Source: Bradyrhizobium sp. RP6 (GTDB taxonomy: Bacteria > Pseudomonadota > Alphaproteobacteria > Rhizobiales > Xanthobacteraceae). Taken from it: 64,000 nt of DNA. The position numbers and the translations under genes are program-made. The stretch covers positions 62,001 to 126,000 of the forward strand of contig NZ_RQIT01000021.1 of assembly GCF_003837805.1 (NCBI RefSeq), written 5' to 3'. A model generated the notes under the pieces. The model did no database searches. It was not told the DNA's origin and was given only the letters and a program-made list of their open reading frames with translations. This document shows, piece after piece, positions 34,643-43,560 of the stretch; the first letter of the stretch is position 1; each line of letters opens with the position of its first letter.

Positions 34643-36195
34643 ACGTCACGCACGGGCTGCGGCGCGCGCTGCAGATCAATCCGAAGGGGCTCGCCACCGT
34701 CTATGGCCAGCGGCGCCGCAACTGGGGCGAACTCGGCGAACGCGTCGCGAGGCTCGCCGGCGGCCTGCGCACGCGCGGCGTCCGCGACGGCGATCGCGTC
34801 GCCGTGCTGTCCTTCAACTCGGACCGCTATCTCGAGCTTTATCTGGCGACCGGCTGGGCGGGCGGCGTGATCGTGCCGCTCAACATCCGCTGGAGCGCCC
34901 TTGAGAACGAGGACGCGCTGCGCGACTGCCGCGCCTCCGTTCTCGTGGTCGACAAGGCCTTCGCACAGGTCGGCGCGCAGCTCGCCGGCGCCATTCCGGG
35001 GCTGAGGCTGATCTATGCCGACGACGGCGATGTGCCGGCGGGCATGGAGAGCTATGAGGATCTGATCGCGGGCAGCCCTCCGGTCTCCGATGCCATGCGC
35101 AAGGGCGAGGATCTCGCCGGCATCTTCTACACCGGCGGCACCACGGGACGTTCAAAGGGCGTGATGCTCAGCCACCACAATCTGATGGCCAATGCGCTGA
35201 ATGCCCTCGGTGAAGGATTGTTTCCGGCGAGCACGACCTATCTGCACGCGGCGCCGATGTTTCACCTCGCCAACGGCGCGGCGATGTATTCGCTGCTGCT
35301 CTCCGGCGGCTCGAACGTGATCGTTCAGGGCTTCACGCCCGAAGGCGTGATGGCTGCGATGCAGAACGAGCGTGTCACCGACGTGCTGCTGGTGCCCACG
35401 ATGATCCAGATGTTCGTCGATCACCCCGCGATCGGAAGCTACGACCTGTCGTCGCTCAAGCACATCATCTACGGGGCCTCGCCGATCAGCGAGGCGGTGC
35501 TCGACCGTGCCGCGCGCGCACTGCCGCATGTGCGCTTCACCCAGGCCTATGGCATGACCGAACTGTCGCCGATCGCGACGCTGCTGCACGCCGATGAGCA
35601 TGTCGGGGAGGGGCGGAGAAAGGGGCGCCATCGCGGTGCCGGCCGCGCCACGCTCGGCTGCGAGGTCCGAATCGTCGACGAGAACGACCGGCCTGCGCCG
35701 ACGGGCGCTGTCGGCGAGATCGTGGTGCGCGGCGACACCGTAATGATGGGCTATTGGGAACGGCCGGAGGAGACCGCGCGCGCCGTCGTCGACGGCTGGA
35801 TGCACACCGGCGATGGCGGCTACATGGACGAGGACGGGTTCATCTATGTCGTCGACCGCGTGAAGGACATGATCATCTCCGGCGGCGAGAACGTGTACTC
35901 GGTCGAGGTCGAGAACGCGCTGGCGCAGCATCCGTCGGTGCTGCAATGCGCCGTCATCGGAATTCTCAATGAGCAATGGGGAGAGCAGGTCCATGCCGTC
36001 GTGGTCAGACGCAGCGGCGTGGAGGTTTCGGCGGGCGAGCTGATCGAATTCACGAAGACGCTGATTGCGGGCTACAAATGTCCCCGCAGCATCGAGATCA
36101 CGGAGACACCGCTGCCGCTGTCGGGCGCGGGCAAGGTGCTGAAGCGCGAGCTGCGCCGGCCGTTCTGGGAAGGTCGGGAACGGCGGGTCAGCTGA
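34639..36195 (+). CDS. Acyl-CoA synthetase (AMP-binding)
   Basis: A 518-residue ANL ligase providing the acyl-CoA for the divergent operon. The P-loop is YTGGTTGRSKGVML (about 163-176), the adenylate-binding segment is FTQAYGMTELSP (about 300) and the GDGGYMDEDGFIYVVDR hinge is near 395. The C-terminal Lys is in LSGAGKVLKREL. It starts after AGGAGGAGG and is coupled to the regulator gene. Placement suggests medium-to-long-chain or cyclic acids, but this cannot be read directly. Confidence 0.93.
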   Translation: MNVTHGLRRALQINPKGLATVYGQRRRNWGELGERVARLAGGLRTRGVRDGDRVAVLSFNSDRYLELYLATGWAGGVIVPLNIRWSALENEDALRDCRASVLVVDKAFAQVGAQLAGAIPGLRLIYADDGDVPAGMESYEDLIAGSPPVSDAMRKGEDLAGIFYTGGTTGRSKGVMLSHHNLMANALNALGEGLFPASTTYLHAAPMFHLANGAAMYSLLLSGGSNVIVQGFTPEGVMAAMQNERVTDVLLVPTMIQMFVDHPAIGSYDLSSLKHIIYGASPISEAVLDRAARALPHVRFTQAYGMTELSPIATLLHADEHVGEGRRKGRHRGAGRATLGCEVRIVDENDRPAPTGAVGEIVVRGDTVMMGYWERPEETARAVVDGWMHTGDGGYMDEDGFIYVVDRVKDMIISGGENVYSVEVENALAQHPSVLQCAVIGILNEQWGEQVHAVVVRRSGVEVSAGELIEFTKTLIAGYKCPRSIEITETPLPLSGAGKVLKRELRRPFWEGRERRVS

Positions 36196-36221
36196 CGGCT
36201 CTCGCTCGCGTTGGGGCGCTG

Positions 36222-36983
36222 ATGCCTGCGACGAGCACGCAAAGTTTCAGGTTTTCAGATCGCGGTCGCGCGGGTACCATTGGCGCGATTCATCGGGAAC
36301 GTTCAGTCTTGGTCGAGACGCGCGAGCTCAAGCTCGACATCGAGCGCATCGGTACGGTCTCGGCGATCCTGACGCAGCCGGACCGTGCGCGCGCCTGCTA
36401 CGTGCTGGCGCACGGCGCCGGTGCCGATATGCGGCATTCCTTCATGGAGAAGGTCGCAGAAGGTCTCGCGAGCCGCAGTATTGCGACCTTCCGCTTCAAT
36501 TTTCCCTACATGGAAAGGAAGCAGGGGCGCCCCGACCAGCCCGCAGTCGCGCACGCCGCCATCCGCGCGGCGGCCGCGGAGGCGGCGCGGCTCTGCCCCG
36601 GCGTGAAGCTCGTCGCCGGCGGAAAGTCGTTCGGCGGGCGCATGACCTCGCAGGCGCAGTCCAAGGCTGCATTGCCTGATGTCAAAGGGCTCGCCTTTCT
36701 CGGCTTTCCCCTCCATGCCGACAAGAAGCCGTCGAGCGAGCGCGCCGAGCACCTCGCCGGCATCGCAATCCCCATGCTGTTCCTGCAAGGCACGCGCGAC
36801 GGGCTTGCCGACCTGAGCTACCTCAAGCCTGTCGTCGAGAAGCTCGGCCCGAAGGCGACGCTGCATGAAATCGAAGGCGGGGATCACTCGTTTGCGGTGC
36901 TGAAGAAGTCCGGCCGCAGCAATGACGAGGCGCTGACGGAGGTGCTGGATACGCTCGCGACCTGGATCGACGAACTCGCCTGA
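36222..36983 (+). CDS. Alpha/beta hydrolase (KANL3/Tex30-like, dienelactone-hydrolase fold)
   Basis: A hydrolase-fold protein of up to 253 residues. YVLAHGAGADMRHSFMEKVA is the oxyanion block, VAGGKSFGGRMTS the nucleophile elbow, GTRDGLADLS the acid and GGDHSF the catalytic His. ATG 36222 would add about 29 residues before the fold; a TTG at 36309 (LVETRELKLD) gives a more family-typical length. It is 26 bases after the synthetase gene, so it may act as a thioesterase-like accessory, which is inference. Confidence 0.85.
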   Translation: MPATSTQSFRFSDRGRAGTIGAIHRERSVLVETRELKLDIERIGTVSAILTQPDRARACYVLAHGAGADMRHSFMEKVAEGLASRSIATFRFNFPYMERKQGRPDQPAVAHAAIRAAAAEAARLCPGVKLVAGGKSFGGRMTSQAQSKAALPDVKGLAFLGFPLHADKKPSSERAEHLAGIAIPMLFLQGTRDGLADLSYLKPVVEKLGPKATLHEIEGGDHSFAVLKKSGRSNDEALTEVLDTLATWIDELA

Positions 36984-36986
36984 ACC

Positions 36987-37961
36987 TCACGCCGCATAAA
37001 GCCCCTTGTCGCGCGCCTTCTGGATCGCGAGCGCGGCGATCAGGTCGAGCGTCGGCGTCGACAGGCCGGCGGTGCGCGCGAAGGCTTGCGGCGCCTTCAC
37101 CAGCACGTCGATCTCCATGGCGCGGCCAAGCTCGTAATCCTGGAGCAGCGACGGCTTGTGATTGGGGGCGGGGCCGCTGCGGGTCACGCGCTTGACTTCG
37201 GGGATGAAGTGCTGCGCGATCTCGTTCGCCTCGTTCAGCATGCGCGGAATCACCTCGGCAAAGGCCGGGTCGTCGCGCACGCCGCGCGCGGTCTGGCCGG
37301 TGAGCAGGCACAGCACCGAAAGCGACATGTTGGTCAGCAGCTTTGACCAGATCGCCTCGCGGATCTCGGCCACCGGCGGCGATTCCAGCCGGGCGTCGTT
37401 GAGGACGTTGCGCAGCCTCGTGATGCGCTCGCAATTGCGATCGTCGCATTCGCCGATCAAGACGCGATTGCGGTCCGGAGTGAGGTTCTGCACCACGCCC
37501 GGCGCGGTCACCTCGTTCGAGGAGAAGATCACGCCCCCGATGATCCGCTCTTTCGGGATGCAGGCGCGCAGGCGTCCGCCGGGATCGAGGAAGGAAATGT
37601 CCGGCGGCGTCGGGTGCCGCGGCGGCAGGCCGATGCCGTACCACCAGGGAATCCCGTTCTGCGCGAATACGATCGCGGTATCGTCCTGAAGCAGCGGCTT
37701 GATGCAGCCGACCAGCCCCGGAAGCGCGGTGGCCTTCAGCGTCGAGATCACGACGTCCTGTGGGCCGAGCTGGGCCGGATCGCCGGATGCGTTCACCCTG
37801 GCGCCGACCTCGGAATCGCCGACGCGCAGCTTGAGCCCATTGGCGCGAGCCGCCTCCAGATGCGCCCCCCGCATGACGCACGAGACCTCGTGGCCGGCGC
37901 GCGCCAGCCGCACCGCAATGTGGCTGCCGACGGCGCCCGCGCCAAAAATGCAGATGCGCAT
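36987..37961 (-). CDS. Ketopantoate reductase (ApbA/PanE) family protein
   Basis: A 324-residue enzyme. The Rossmann segment ICIFGAGAVGSHIAVRLARA is at 3-22, VVISTLKATALPGL at about 72, the Asn/Lys region SKLLTNMSLSVLCLLTG near 200 and the C-terminal MEIDVLVKAPQAFAR near 280. It shares fold and length with the paralogue at 11119 but not local sequence. Convergent with the hydrolase gene three bases away. Confidence 0.88.
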   Translation of the reverse strand: MRICIFGAGAVGSHIAVRLARAGHEVSCVMRGAHLEAARANGLKLRVGDSEVGARVNASGDPAQLGPQDVVISTLKATALPGLVGCIKPLLQDDTAIVFAQNGIPWWYGIGLPPRHPTPPDISFLDPGGRLRACIPKERIIGGVIFSSNEVTAPGVVQNLTPDRNRVLIGECDDRNCERITRLRNVLNDARLESPPVAEIREAIWSKLLTNMSLSVLCLLTGQTARGVRDDPAFAEVIPRMLNEANEIAQHFIPEVKRVTRSGPAPNHKPSLLQDYELGRAMEIDVLVKAPQAFARTAGLSTPTLDLIAALAIQKARDKGLYAA

Positions 37962-38114
37962 GATGATGTCCCGTACCTATCCCATGGTGCCGCCCCGACG
38001 CCAGCATGACACAAGCCGCCATGCGATGGACGCGGCCGCCCCACGCCGTAAAGATATGGATCAGGATGCGCCCTCTCGGCCATAGTGCGCGGCAAACAAG
38101 CCGGAGGATCGCCG

Positions 38115-38918
38115 ATGACCGCCAACCCCGTCCCGTGGACTCTCGACGAGCGTGGGGTTGCGACCGTCACGTTGAACCGGCCGGAGGTCAACAATGCCTA
38201 TGACGGCGCCCTGATCGCGGGCGTGCTCGCGGCCATGGACGATCTCGGCAGAAAGCCGAACCTGCGCCTCGTCGTGCTCCGGGGTAACGGCAAGCATTTT
38301 CAGGCCGGCGCCGACCTCAAATGGATCAACGGCGTGCGGCCGCAATCGGCTGAAGCGAACGAGGCCGCGTCGCGGGCGACGTTCGAGGCGGTGCAGCGGC
38401 TCAACACGCTGCCGATCCCGACCGTCGCGCTGGTGCAGGGCGGCTGTTTCGGCGGCGGCACCGGCGTGATCGCGGCCTGCGATGTCGTGATTGCCGCCGA
38501 TAACGCCCTGTTCTCGATCACGGAGGTGCGCTGGGGCCTGACCGCCGCGATCATCATCCCGCAGCTCTGCGACGCCATCGGTGTGCGACAGGTTCGCCGC
38601 TATGCGCTGACCGGCGAGCGCTTCGGCGCCGAGGACGCCCGTCGCATCGGTCTCGTCCACGAGGTGGTGCCGCTCGCCGATCTCGAGGCCGCAGGCAGCA
38701 GGGTAGTGGAGCAATTGCTCGCCAACGGGCCGGAGGCAATGGCTGAAACCAAGAAACTCGCGCTGGAAAGCTCGTTCGGCGGCATGGCGGTGGACGATGC
38801 CACCTACAAGCGGCTCGTGCAGCTGCATTCACTCAAGCGCCAGAGCACGGAGGCGGCGGAGGGACTGGCCTCGTTTGCGGAGAAGCGTGCGGCGAATTGG
38901 GGCGGCAACAAAGGCTGA
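38115..38918 (+). CDS. Enoyl-CoA hydratase family protein, methylglutaconyl-CoA-hydratase-like
   Basis: A 267-residue crotonase-fold protein. The first oxyanion block is KHFQAGADLKWING (about 58-71) and the second VQGGCFGGGTGVIAACDVVIA (about 99-119). The active-site stretch ITEVRWGLTAAIIIP carries a Glu, as in AUH-type hydratases and 3-methylglutaconyl-CoA hydratases. ATG 38115 follows CCGGAGGATCG. It stands alone between a ketopantoate-reductase-like gene and a small secreted-protein gene. Confidence 0.9.
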   Translation: MTANPVPWTLDERGVATVTLNRPEVNNAYDGALIAGVLAAMDDLGRKPNLRLVVLRGNGKHFQAGADLKWINGVRPQSAEANEAASRATFEAVQRLNTLPIPTVALVQGGCFGGGTGVIAACDVVIAADNALFSITEVRWGLTAAIIIPQLCDAIGVRQVRRYALTGERFGAEDARRIGLVHEVVPLADLEAAGSRVVEQLLANGPEAMAETKKLALESSFGGMAVDDATYKRLVQLHSLKRQSTEAAEGLASFAEKRAANWGGNKG

Positions 38919-38921
38919 ATG

Positions 38922-39194
38922 TCAGCAGCCGCGGCAGATATTGCTGATGCTGCGATTCACGGCGTCGTCGTCCTGGCGCAACTGGCGCAGTGTTTCGAGC
39001 GTCTTGCCCTCGTCGGTCGCTGGAGACGGCTTGCGCCTTGCAGCCAGCTCTTCCTCCTGACGCTTGTAGCAGGCCTCGCGGTCAGGCTTTTCCCGGATGA
39101 AGCGGCAGTTTTGCTCCACCGCCGAGGCGGCGGTGGTTGTGATCGTGAGAACGGTCAGGGCCGCGAATGCGCATATCACAGATGTCGAATTCAT
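38922..39194 (-). CDS. Small exported Cys-containing protein
   Basis: A 90-residue protein with a signal peptide (MNSTSVICAFAALTVLTITTTAASA). The mature part has CRFIREKPDREACYKRQEEE and ends NRSISNICRGC, so four cysteines could form two periplasmic disulphides. The charged middle is probably helical. Three bases separate its stop from the convergent hydratase stop. No known domain. Confidence 0.75.
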   Translation of the reverse strand: MNSTSVICAFAALTVLTITTTAASAVEQNCRFIREKPDREACYKRQEEELAARRKPSPATDEGKTLETLRQLRQDDDAVNRSISNICRGC

Positions 39195-39253
39195 GGCGGC
39201 TCTTCTCTCAGTTCCACCGGACGAGAGCAACTGCAAACCGCACTTGGCAAGGC

Positions 39254-40138
39254 TCACAGTGACGACGCAAGTGACGCCTTCAGCAGGGTGAGCAGCGCCT
39301 GGACCGCAGCGGCGTTGCGGCGCCGCTCGGGAATCGCGGCCTTCACCCACAATTCCGGAATCGGAAAGTCGCGCAGCACCGGCTTGAGCGTGCCGTCGCG
39401 CAAAGAGCCCGCCACGAGATAATGCGAGATCAGCGCGATGCCGTTGCCGGCGATCGCGCTGCGCGCCAGCACATGACCCTCGTTGGAGGACAGCAGCGGG
39501 CTGACCTGGATGCTGATGCGGCCGCGCGGCCCGTCGAAGATCCATTCGGGGCCGGTCGGCAGGAAGCTGAGGCAGCGATGCTCGACGAGATCACGTGGAT
39601 GTCTGGGCGTGCCATGTTTCTTCAGGTAGGCCGGCGAGGCGCAGAGCAGCCGCTTCAGCGGACAGAGCGGCTCGTCGATCACGCCGCCGAACGAATGCGG
39701 GAAGGCGCCGATCGCCATGTCAAATCCCTCCGTGACGGGATCGACCGGACGGTCGATCAGCACGATCTCGAGCTTGAGCCGCGGGTTCTGGGTCTGGAAG
39801 GCGCTGAAGGCATCTGCGAGGCGCGCCACCGTCAGCGAGGTCGGGGCCTTGATGCGCAGATGATCGACGAGGTCGTGGCCCTTCTCGCCCATGCGCGAGA
39901 GCAGGTCGGTGGCGTCGGCCACGACACCACGCGCGCGATGCACATAGCGCTGGCCTGCTTCGGTCAGCCGCAACTGCCGGGTCGAGCGGTGAAACAGCGG
40001 CGTGCCGATCCGTGTCTCCAGCTGCGTGACGCGCTTTGCGACCACCGAGGTCGAGACGTTGAGCTTTCGCCCGGCAGCGGAAAAGCCGGCTGCATCCGCG
40101 GTGGCGAGGAAGGCCTGCAGGTTCACCAGGACGTCCAT
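39254..40138 (-). CDS. LysR family transcriptional regulator
   Basis: A 294-residue LysR protein. The HTH spans about 1-60: FLATADAAGFSAAGRKLNVS then VVAKRVTQLETRIGTPLFHR. A substrate-binding domain (about 90-290) contains LRIKAPTSLTVARLADAF. It diverges from the FAD-oxidoreductase/ABC-importer cluster with a 110-base gap, the usual LysR arrangement, and should activate that cluster in response to its substrate. Confidence 0.95.
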   Translation of the reverse strand: MDVLVNLQAFLATADAAGFSAAGRKLNVSTSVVAKRVTQLETRIGTPLFHRSTRQLRLTEAGQRYVHRARGVVADATDLLSRMGEKGHDLVDHLRIKAPTSLTVARLADAFSAFQTQNPRLKLEIVLIDRPVDPVTEGFDMAIGAFPHSFGGVIDEPLCPLKRLLCASPAYLKKHGTPRHPRDLVEHRCLSFLPTGPEWIFDGPRGRISIQVSPLLSSNEGHVLARSAIAGNGIALISHYLVAGSLRDGTLKPVLRDFPIPELWVKAAIPERRRNAAAVQALLTLLKASLASSL

Positions 40139-40248
40139 GTCGGCCTTTCTCGATTTGCGAAAGTTGATCGCGTATTTTGGTGGATTGTAGCTTGCTGCGC
40201 GTTAATTCATAGTCGTCCTCAAGCAAGAGATTTGGGAGCGGACGCGCC

Positions 40249-41616
40249 ATGCGGGCCACGATGATCGAAGAACCGGCACGACAAGTGCCGCTCTACGGCG
40301 AATTTGAAGTCGTCGTGCTCGGCGGCGGCCCGGCTGGCATCGTCGCGGCAGCCGCAGCGGCGCGCGCGGGGCGGAAGACGCTGCTGATCGAGCGCTACGG
40401 TTTTCTCGGCGGTATGGGCACCGCGGCCGGCGTCACCAATTTCTGCGGCCTGCACGGCAATGTCCATGGCGAGCACCGGCGGCTGGTGCAGGGCATGGCG
40501 TCGGATCTGCTGGCGCGGATTGATCGGCTGAACGGCCTCAACACGCCGCATCTGATCCTCGGCAAGGTCTTCGCGCAGGCTTATGACACCGCCGCGTACA
40601 AGATCGCCGCCGACGAGCTTCTCGCCAGCCACAAGGTGCGCATCCTCTTCCATGCGCTCGGTGCCGGCGTCGTGATGGGCGATGACCGCCGCATCGACGC
40701 GCTGCTGGTCGAGACCAAGGCCGGCCGGCAGGCAGTTCGCGCCGAGATCTTCATCGACTGCTCGGGCGACGGCGATCTCGCCATCTGGGCCGGTGTACCG
40801 TTCGAAATCGGCGACGAGCACGGCCATCCGCTATACCCCTCGATGATGCTGCGTCTCAACGGCATCGATCCCGAGCGAGCGGGCGAAGCCTGGCGGACCA
40901 TCCCGCAACTGATGGAGAAGGCGCTCGCCGCCGGCACCCACACATTCCCGCGCAAGAGCGCCATCGTGCGGCCGCAGAAATCCGGCATCGAATGGCGCGT
41001 GAACTTTACGCAGGTCGCGCGCGAGGACGGCCATGCCATCAACGGCATCGAGCCCGACGATCTCACCCGCGGCGAGATCGAGGGCCGCAAGCAGGCGCTC
41101 GCCGCGTTCGAGTTCCTGCGCAGCACCGTGCCGGGCTTTGAAAAATCCTACATCGTCGACCTGCCGCCGCAACTCGGCATCCGCGAGACCCGTCGCATCA
41201 AGGGCGGCTATCAGCTCAGCGGCGAGGATGTGCTCGGCTGTGCCTCGTTCGAGGATTCGATCGGCGTCAACGGCTGGCCGATCGAGGCCCATGTTCCCGG
41301 CGATGTCGTCTTCACATTTCCGCCAATTCCGGAATCGCGCGGCTACAACGAGCTGCCCTACCGGATGCTGGTACCCCAAAGCGTCGACAATCTCCTGGTC
41401 GCCGGTCGCTGTGCCTCCATGACACATGAAGGCCAGTCGGCAGCGCGTGTCTCCGGTGCCTGTTTTGTGATGGGCGAGGCCGCCGGTTCCGCCGCCGCGC
41501 TGGCGCTCTCCGGAAACCGGATCCCGCGTGACATCCCCATTGAAAAATTGCAGGAAACGTTGAAACAACAGGGCGCCTTCATCGGACGGGATCAGGCACT
41601 GCCCGAAGGCCTGTAG
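40249..41616 (+). CDS. FAD-dependent oxidoreductase (FAD_oxidored family)
   Basis: A 455-residue flavoprotein. The dinucleotide fold VVVLGGGPAGIVAAAAAARA is at about 18-37, ERYGFLGGMGTAAGV at about 48-62, then a central IDCSGDGDLAIWAGVPF block and the C-terminal VAGRCASMTHEGQSAARVSG FAD motif. The family includes poorly studied enzymes often beside sugar-lyase or ABC genes. GTG-like upstream codons are absent; ATG 40249 is the first start. It is followed after 34 bases by a binding protein, so the cluster may import a compound which this enzyme then oxidises. Confidence 0.88.
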   Translation: MRATMIEEPARQVPLYGEFEVVVLGGGPAGIVAAAAAARAGRKTLLIERYGFLGGMGTAAGVTNFCGLHGNVHGEHRRLVQGMASDLLARIDRLNGLNTPHLILGKVFAQAYDTAAYKIAADELLASHKVRILFHALGAGVVMGDDRRIDALLVETKAGRQAVRAEIFIDCSGDGDLAIWAGVPFEIGDEHGHPLYPSMMLRLNGIDPERAGEAWRTIPQLMEKALAAGTHTFPRKSAIVRPQKSGIEWRVNFTQVAREDGHAINGIEPDDLTRGEIEGRKQALAAFEFLRSTVPGFEKSYIVDLPPQLGIRETRRIKGGYQLSGEDVLGCASFEDSIGVNGWPIEAHVPGDVVFTFPPIPESRGYNELPYRMLVPQSVDNLLVAGRCASMTHEGQSAARVSGACFVMGEAAGSAAALALSGNRIPRDIPIEKLQETLKQQGAFIGRDQALPEGL

Positions 41617-41650
41617 CGGACTGCAAGACAACGACGGCGGAGGAATTGGA

Positions 41651-42655
41651 ATGATCGGGATGGCGCGGCTCGCGATAGCGGGCCTGGTGGCGATCATGGC
41701 GATGGGCACGGCGCGGGCCGAGGATGCGCTGAAGGCCAGGATCGGCGTGCTCCGCCTGTCGTCCTCCGCCCCCGTCTTCATTGCGCAGGACAAGGGCTAT
41801 TTCCGCGACGCCGGCTTGGCGGTCGAGCTCAAATTCTTCGATGCGGCGCAGCCGATCGCGGTGGCGACGACCTCAGGCGATGTCGATTTCGGCGTCACCG
41901 CCTTCACCGCGGGTCTCTACAATCTCGCCGGCAAGGGCGTGCTGAAGGTGATCGGCGGCATGAGCCGCGAGAAGCCCGGCTATCCCCTGATCGGCTATTT
42001 CGCCAGCAACAACGCCTATGCGAGCGGTCTGAAGACGCCGAAGGACCTCGCGGGCAAGCGCGTGGCGGTGACGCAGGTCGGATCGAGCTTTCACTACTCG
42101 CTCGGCCTGCTCGCCGATAAATACGGCTTCAAGCTTGCCGACGTGAAGATCGTGCCGCTGCAATCGCTGTCGAATGCGGCGGCCGCGCTCAAGGGCGAGA
42201 CCGTCGATGCGGCGCTGCTGCCGATCTCCACCGCGCGAAAGCTGATGGACGAGGGCGGCGCGAAGTTCCTGGGCTGGGTCGGCGACGAGACGCCGTGGCA
42301 GTTGGGGGCGGTGTTCGCCTCGCCGAAGACGCTGGCCAACAAGGCGCTGGTGACGAAGCTGCTCGGCGCGCTGGCCAGGGCCGACCGCGAATATCACGAC
42401 GTCATCCTCGCTGCGATGAAGGACGGCGTCGCCCCCATCAACGAGCAGACAAAACCGCTCTTGGAGATCATCGCGAAGTACACCAACTTGCCGGTCGAGC
42501 AGGTGGTCGGCAACTGCGCCTATGTCGATCCCGACGGCAAGCTCGACGTCAAGAATGTCGACAACCAGATCAAATGGCTCCAGGAGCAGGGCTTCGCGGA
42601 CAAGGGCTTTGATGCCGATGCGATCATCGCCAAGGATTACGTGAAGGCGGACTAG
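41651..42655 (+). CDS. ABC transporter substrate-binding protein (NMT1/SsuA-like)
   Basis: A 334-residue periplasmic binding protein. After a signal peptide (to about residue 24, ARAED) comes RIGVLRLSSSAPVFIAQDKG, then ATTSGDVDFGVTAFTAGLYN and DLAGKRVAVTQVGSSFHYSL, typical of the NMT1/SsuA group that binds sulfonates, aromatic acids or pyrimidine precursors. Followed by a family B repeat, then the ATPase and permease genes. Confidence 0.93.
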   Translation: MIGMARLAIAGLVAIMAMGTARAEDALKARIGVLRLSSSAPVFIAQDKGYFRDAGLAVELKFFDAAQPIAVATTSGDVDFGVTAFTAGLYNLAGKGVLKVIGGMSREKPGYPLIGYFASNNAYASGLKTPKDLAGKRVAVTQVGSSFHYSLGLLADKYGFKLADVKIVPLQSLSNAAAALKGETVDAALLPISTARKLMDEGGAKFLGWVGDETPWQLGAVFASPKTLANKALVTKLLGALARADREYHDVILAAMKDGVAPINEQTKPLLEIIAKYTNLPVEQVVGNCAYVDPDGKLDVKNVDNQIKWLQEQGFADKGFDADAIIAKDYVKAD

Positions 42656-42662
42656 CCATTCT

Positions 42663-42762
42663 TGACATTCCGGGGCTCGCGAAGCGAGAACCCGGAACCT
42701 CGAGGTTCCCCGGTGTGCAATTGCGCACCTGAGGTCTGATCCTTCGATCATCCCGGAACGAC
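42663..42762. repeat. Family B repeat (copy 2) inside the ABC importer operon
   Basis: Three hairpins: TTCCGGG/CCCGGAA around CTCGCGAAGCGAG (42668-42697), GGAACCTCGAGGTTCC (42694-42709, overlapping the first, so they exclude each other) and GGTGTGCAATTGCGCACC (42712-42729). It lies between the binding-protein and ATPase genes and could lower or stabilise parts of the polycistronic mRNA. Confidence 0.75.
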
Positions 42763-42786
42763 TGAGAACAGGATCGACGAGCTCTC

Positions 42787-43560
42787 ATGGACCTGATCGC
42801 CAACCACATCACCCACCGCTTCGACGATCTCGCCGTGCTCGACGATGTCTCCTTCACCGTCAGCGCAGGCGAGGTGGTGGCGATCGTCGGGCCCTCGGGA
42901 TGCGGCAAGAGCACGTTGCTGTCGATCCTGGGCGGGTTGCTGCAGCCGACCTCCGGCGCGGCGGAGCTGCGCGGCGCGCCGCCGGCGGACAGTCTCAATC
43001 CGTTGACCTTCGTGTTCCAGGATTTCGCGCTGCTGCCCTGGGCTACGGTCGAGGAGAACGTCGAATTCCCGCTGCTGCACGCCCAGCTCACCGCTGCGCA
43101 ACGCCGCGCGCTGGTCGAGGATGCCCTGCGCCGCACCGGCTTGACCGATTTCCGCACCACCTATCCAAAGCAGCTTTCCGGCGGCATGCGCCAGCGCGTC
43201 GGCATCTCGCGCGCGCTTGCGGTGAAGCCCGCGATCCTGCTGATGGACGAGCCGCTCTCGGCCCTGGATTCGCAGACCCGCGAGCTCTTGATGGAAGACT
43301 TTGTCCGCCTGCTCGCCGATGGCGGCATGGGCGCGGTTTACGTCACCCACAATCTCGAGGAAGCCGCCCGTCTCGCCGACCGCATCGTGGTGCTGTCGCG
43401 GCGGCCGGGACGCATCCGCGAGGTCGTGGCCGTGCCGATGACGCGAGCGGCGCGCGCCGAAGTGGCGGCGCGCGAAAGGCTGCTTGCGCTTCAGAACCAG
43501 ATCTGGTCGCTGATCCGCAACGAGGCGATCGACGCTGAACGCGAGGTCCAGCATGCTTGA
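42787..43560 (+). CDS. ABC transporter ATP-binding protein (nitrate/sulfonate/taurine type)
   Basis: A 257-residue ATPase. Walker A is GPSGCGKSTLL (about 37-47), Q-loop FVFQDFALLPW, ABC signature LSGGMRQRVGISRAL, Walker B ILLMDEPLSALD and the switch His in YVTHNLEEA. Sequence order is that of the SsuB/TauB group. Its stop overlaps the permease start by eight bases, so both are coupled. Confidence 0.96.
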   Translation: MDLIANHITHRFDDLAVLDDVSFTVSAGEVVAIVGPSGCGKSTLLSILGGLLQPTSGAAELRGAPPADSLNPLTFVFQDFALLPWATVEENVEFPLLHAQLTAAQRRALVEDALRRTGLTDFRTTYPKQLSGGMRQRVGISRALAVKPAILLMDEPLSALDSQTRELLMEDFVRLLADGGMGAVYVTHNLEEAARLADRIVVLSRRPGRIREVVAVPMTRAARAEVAARERLLALQNQIWSLIRNEAIDAEREVQHA

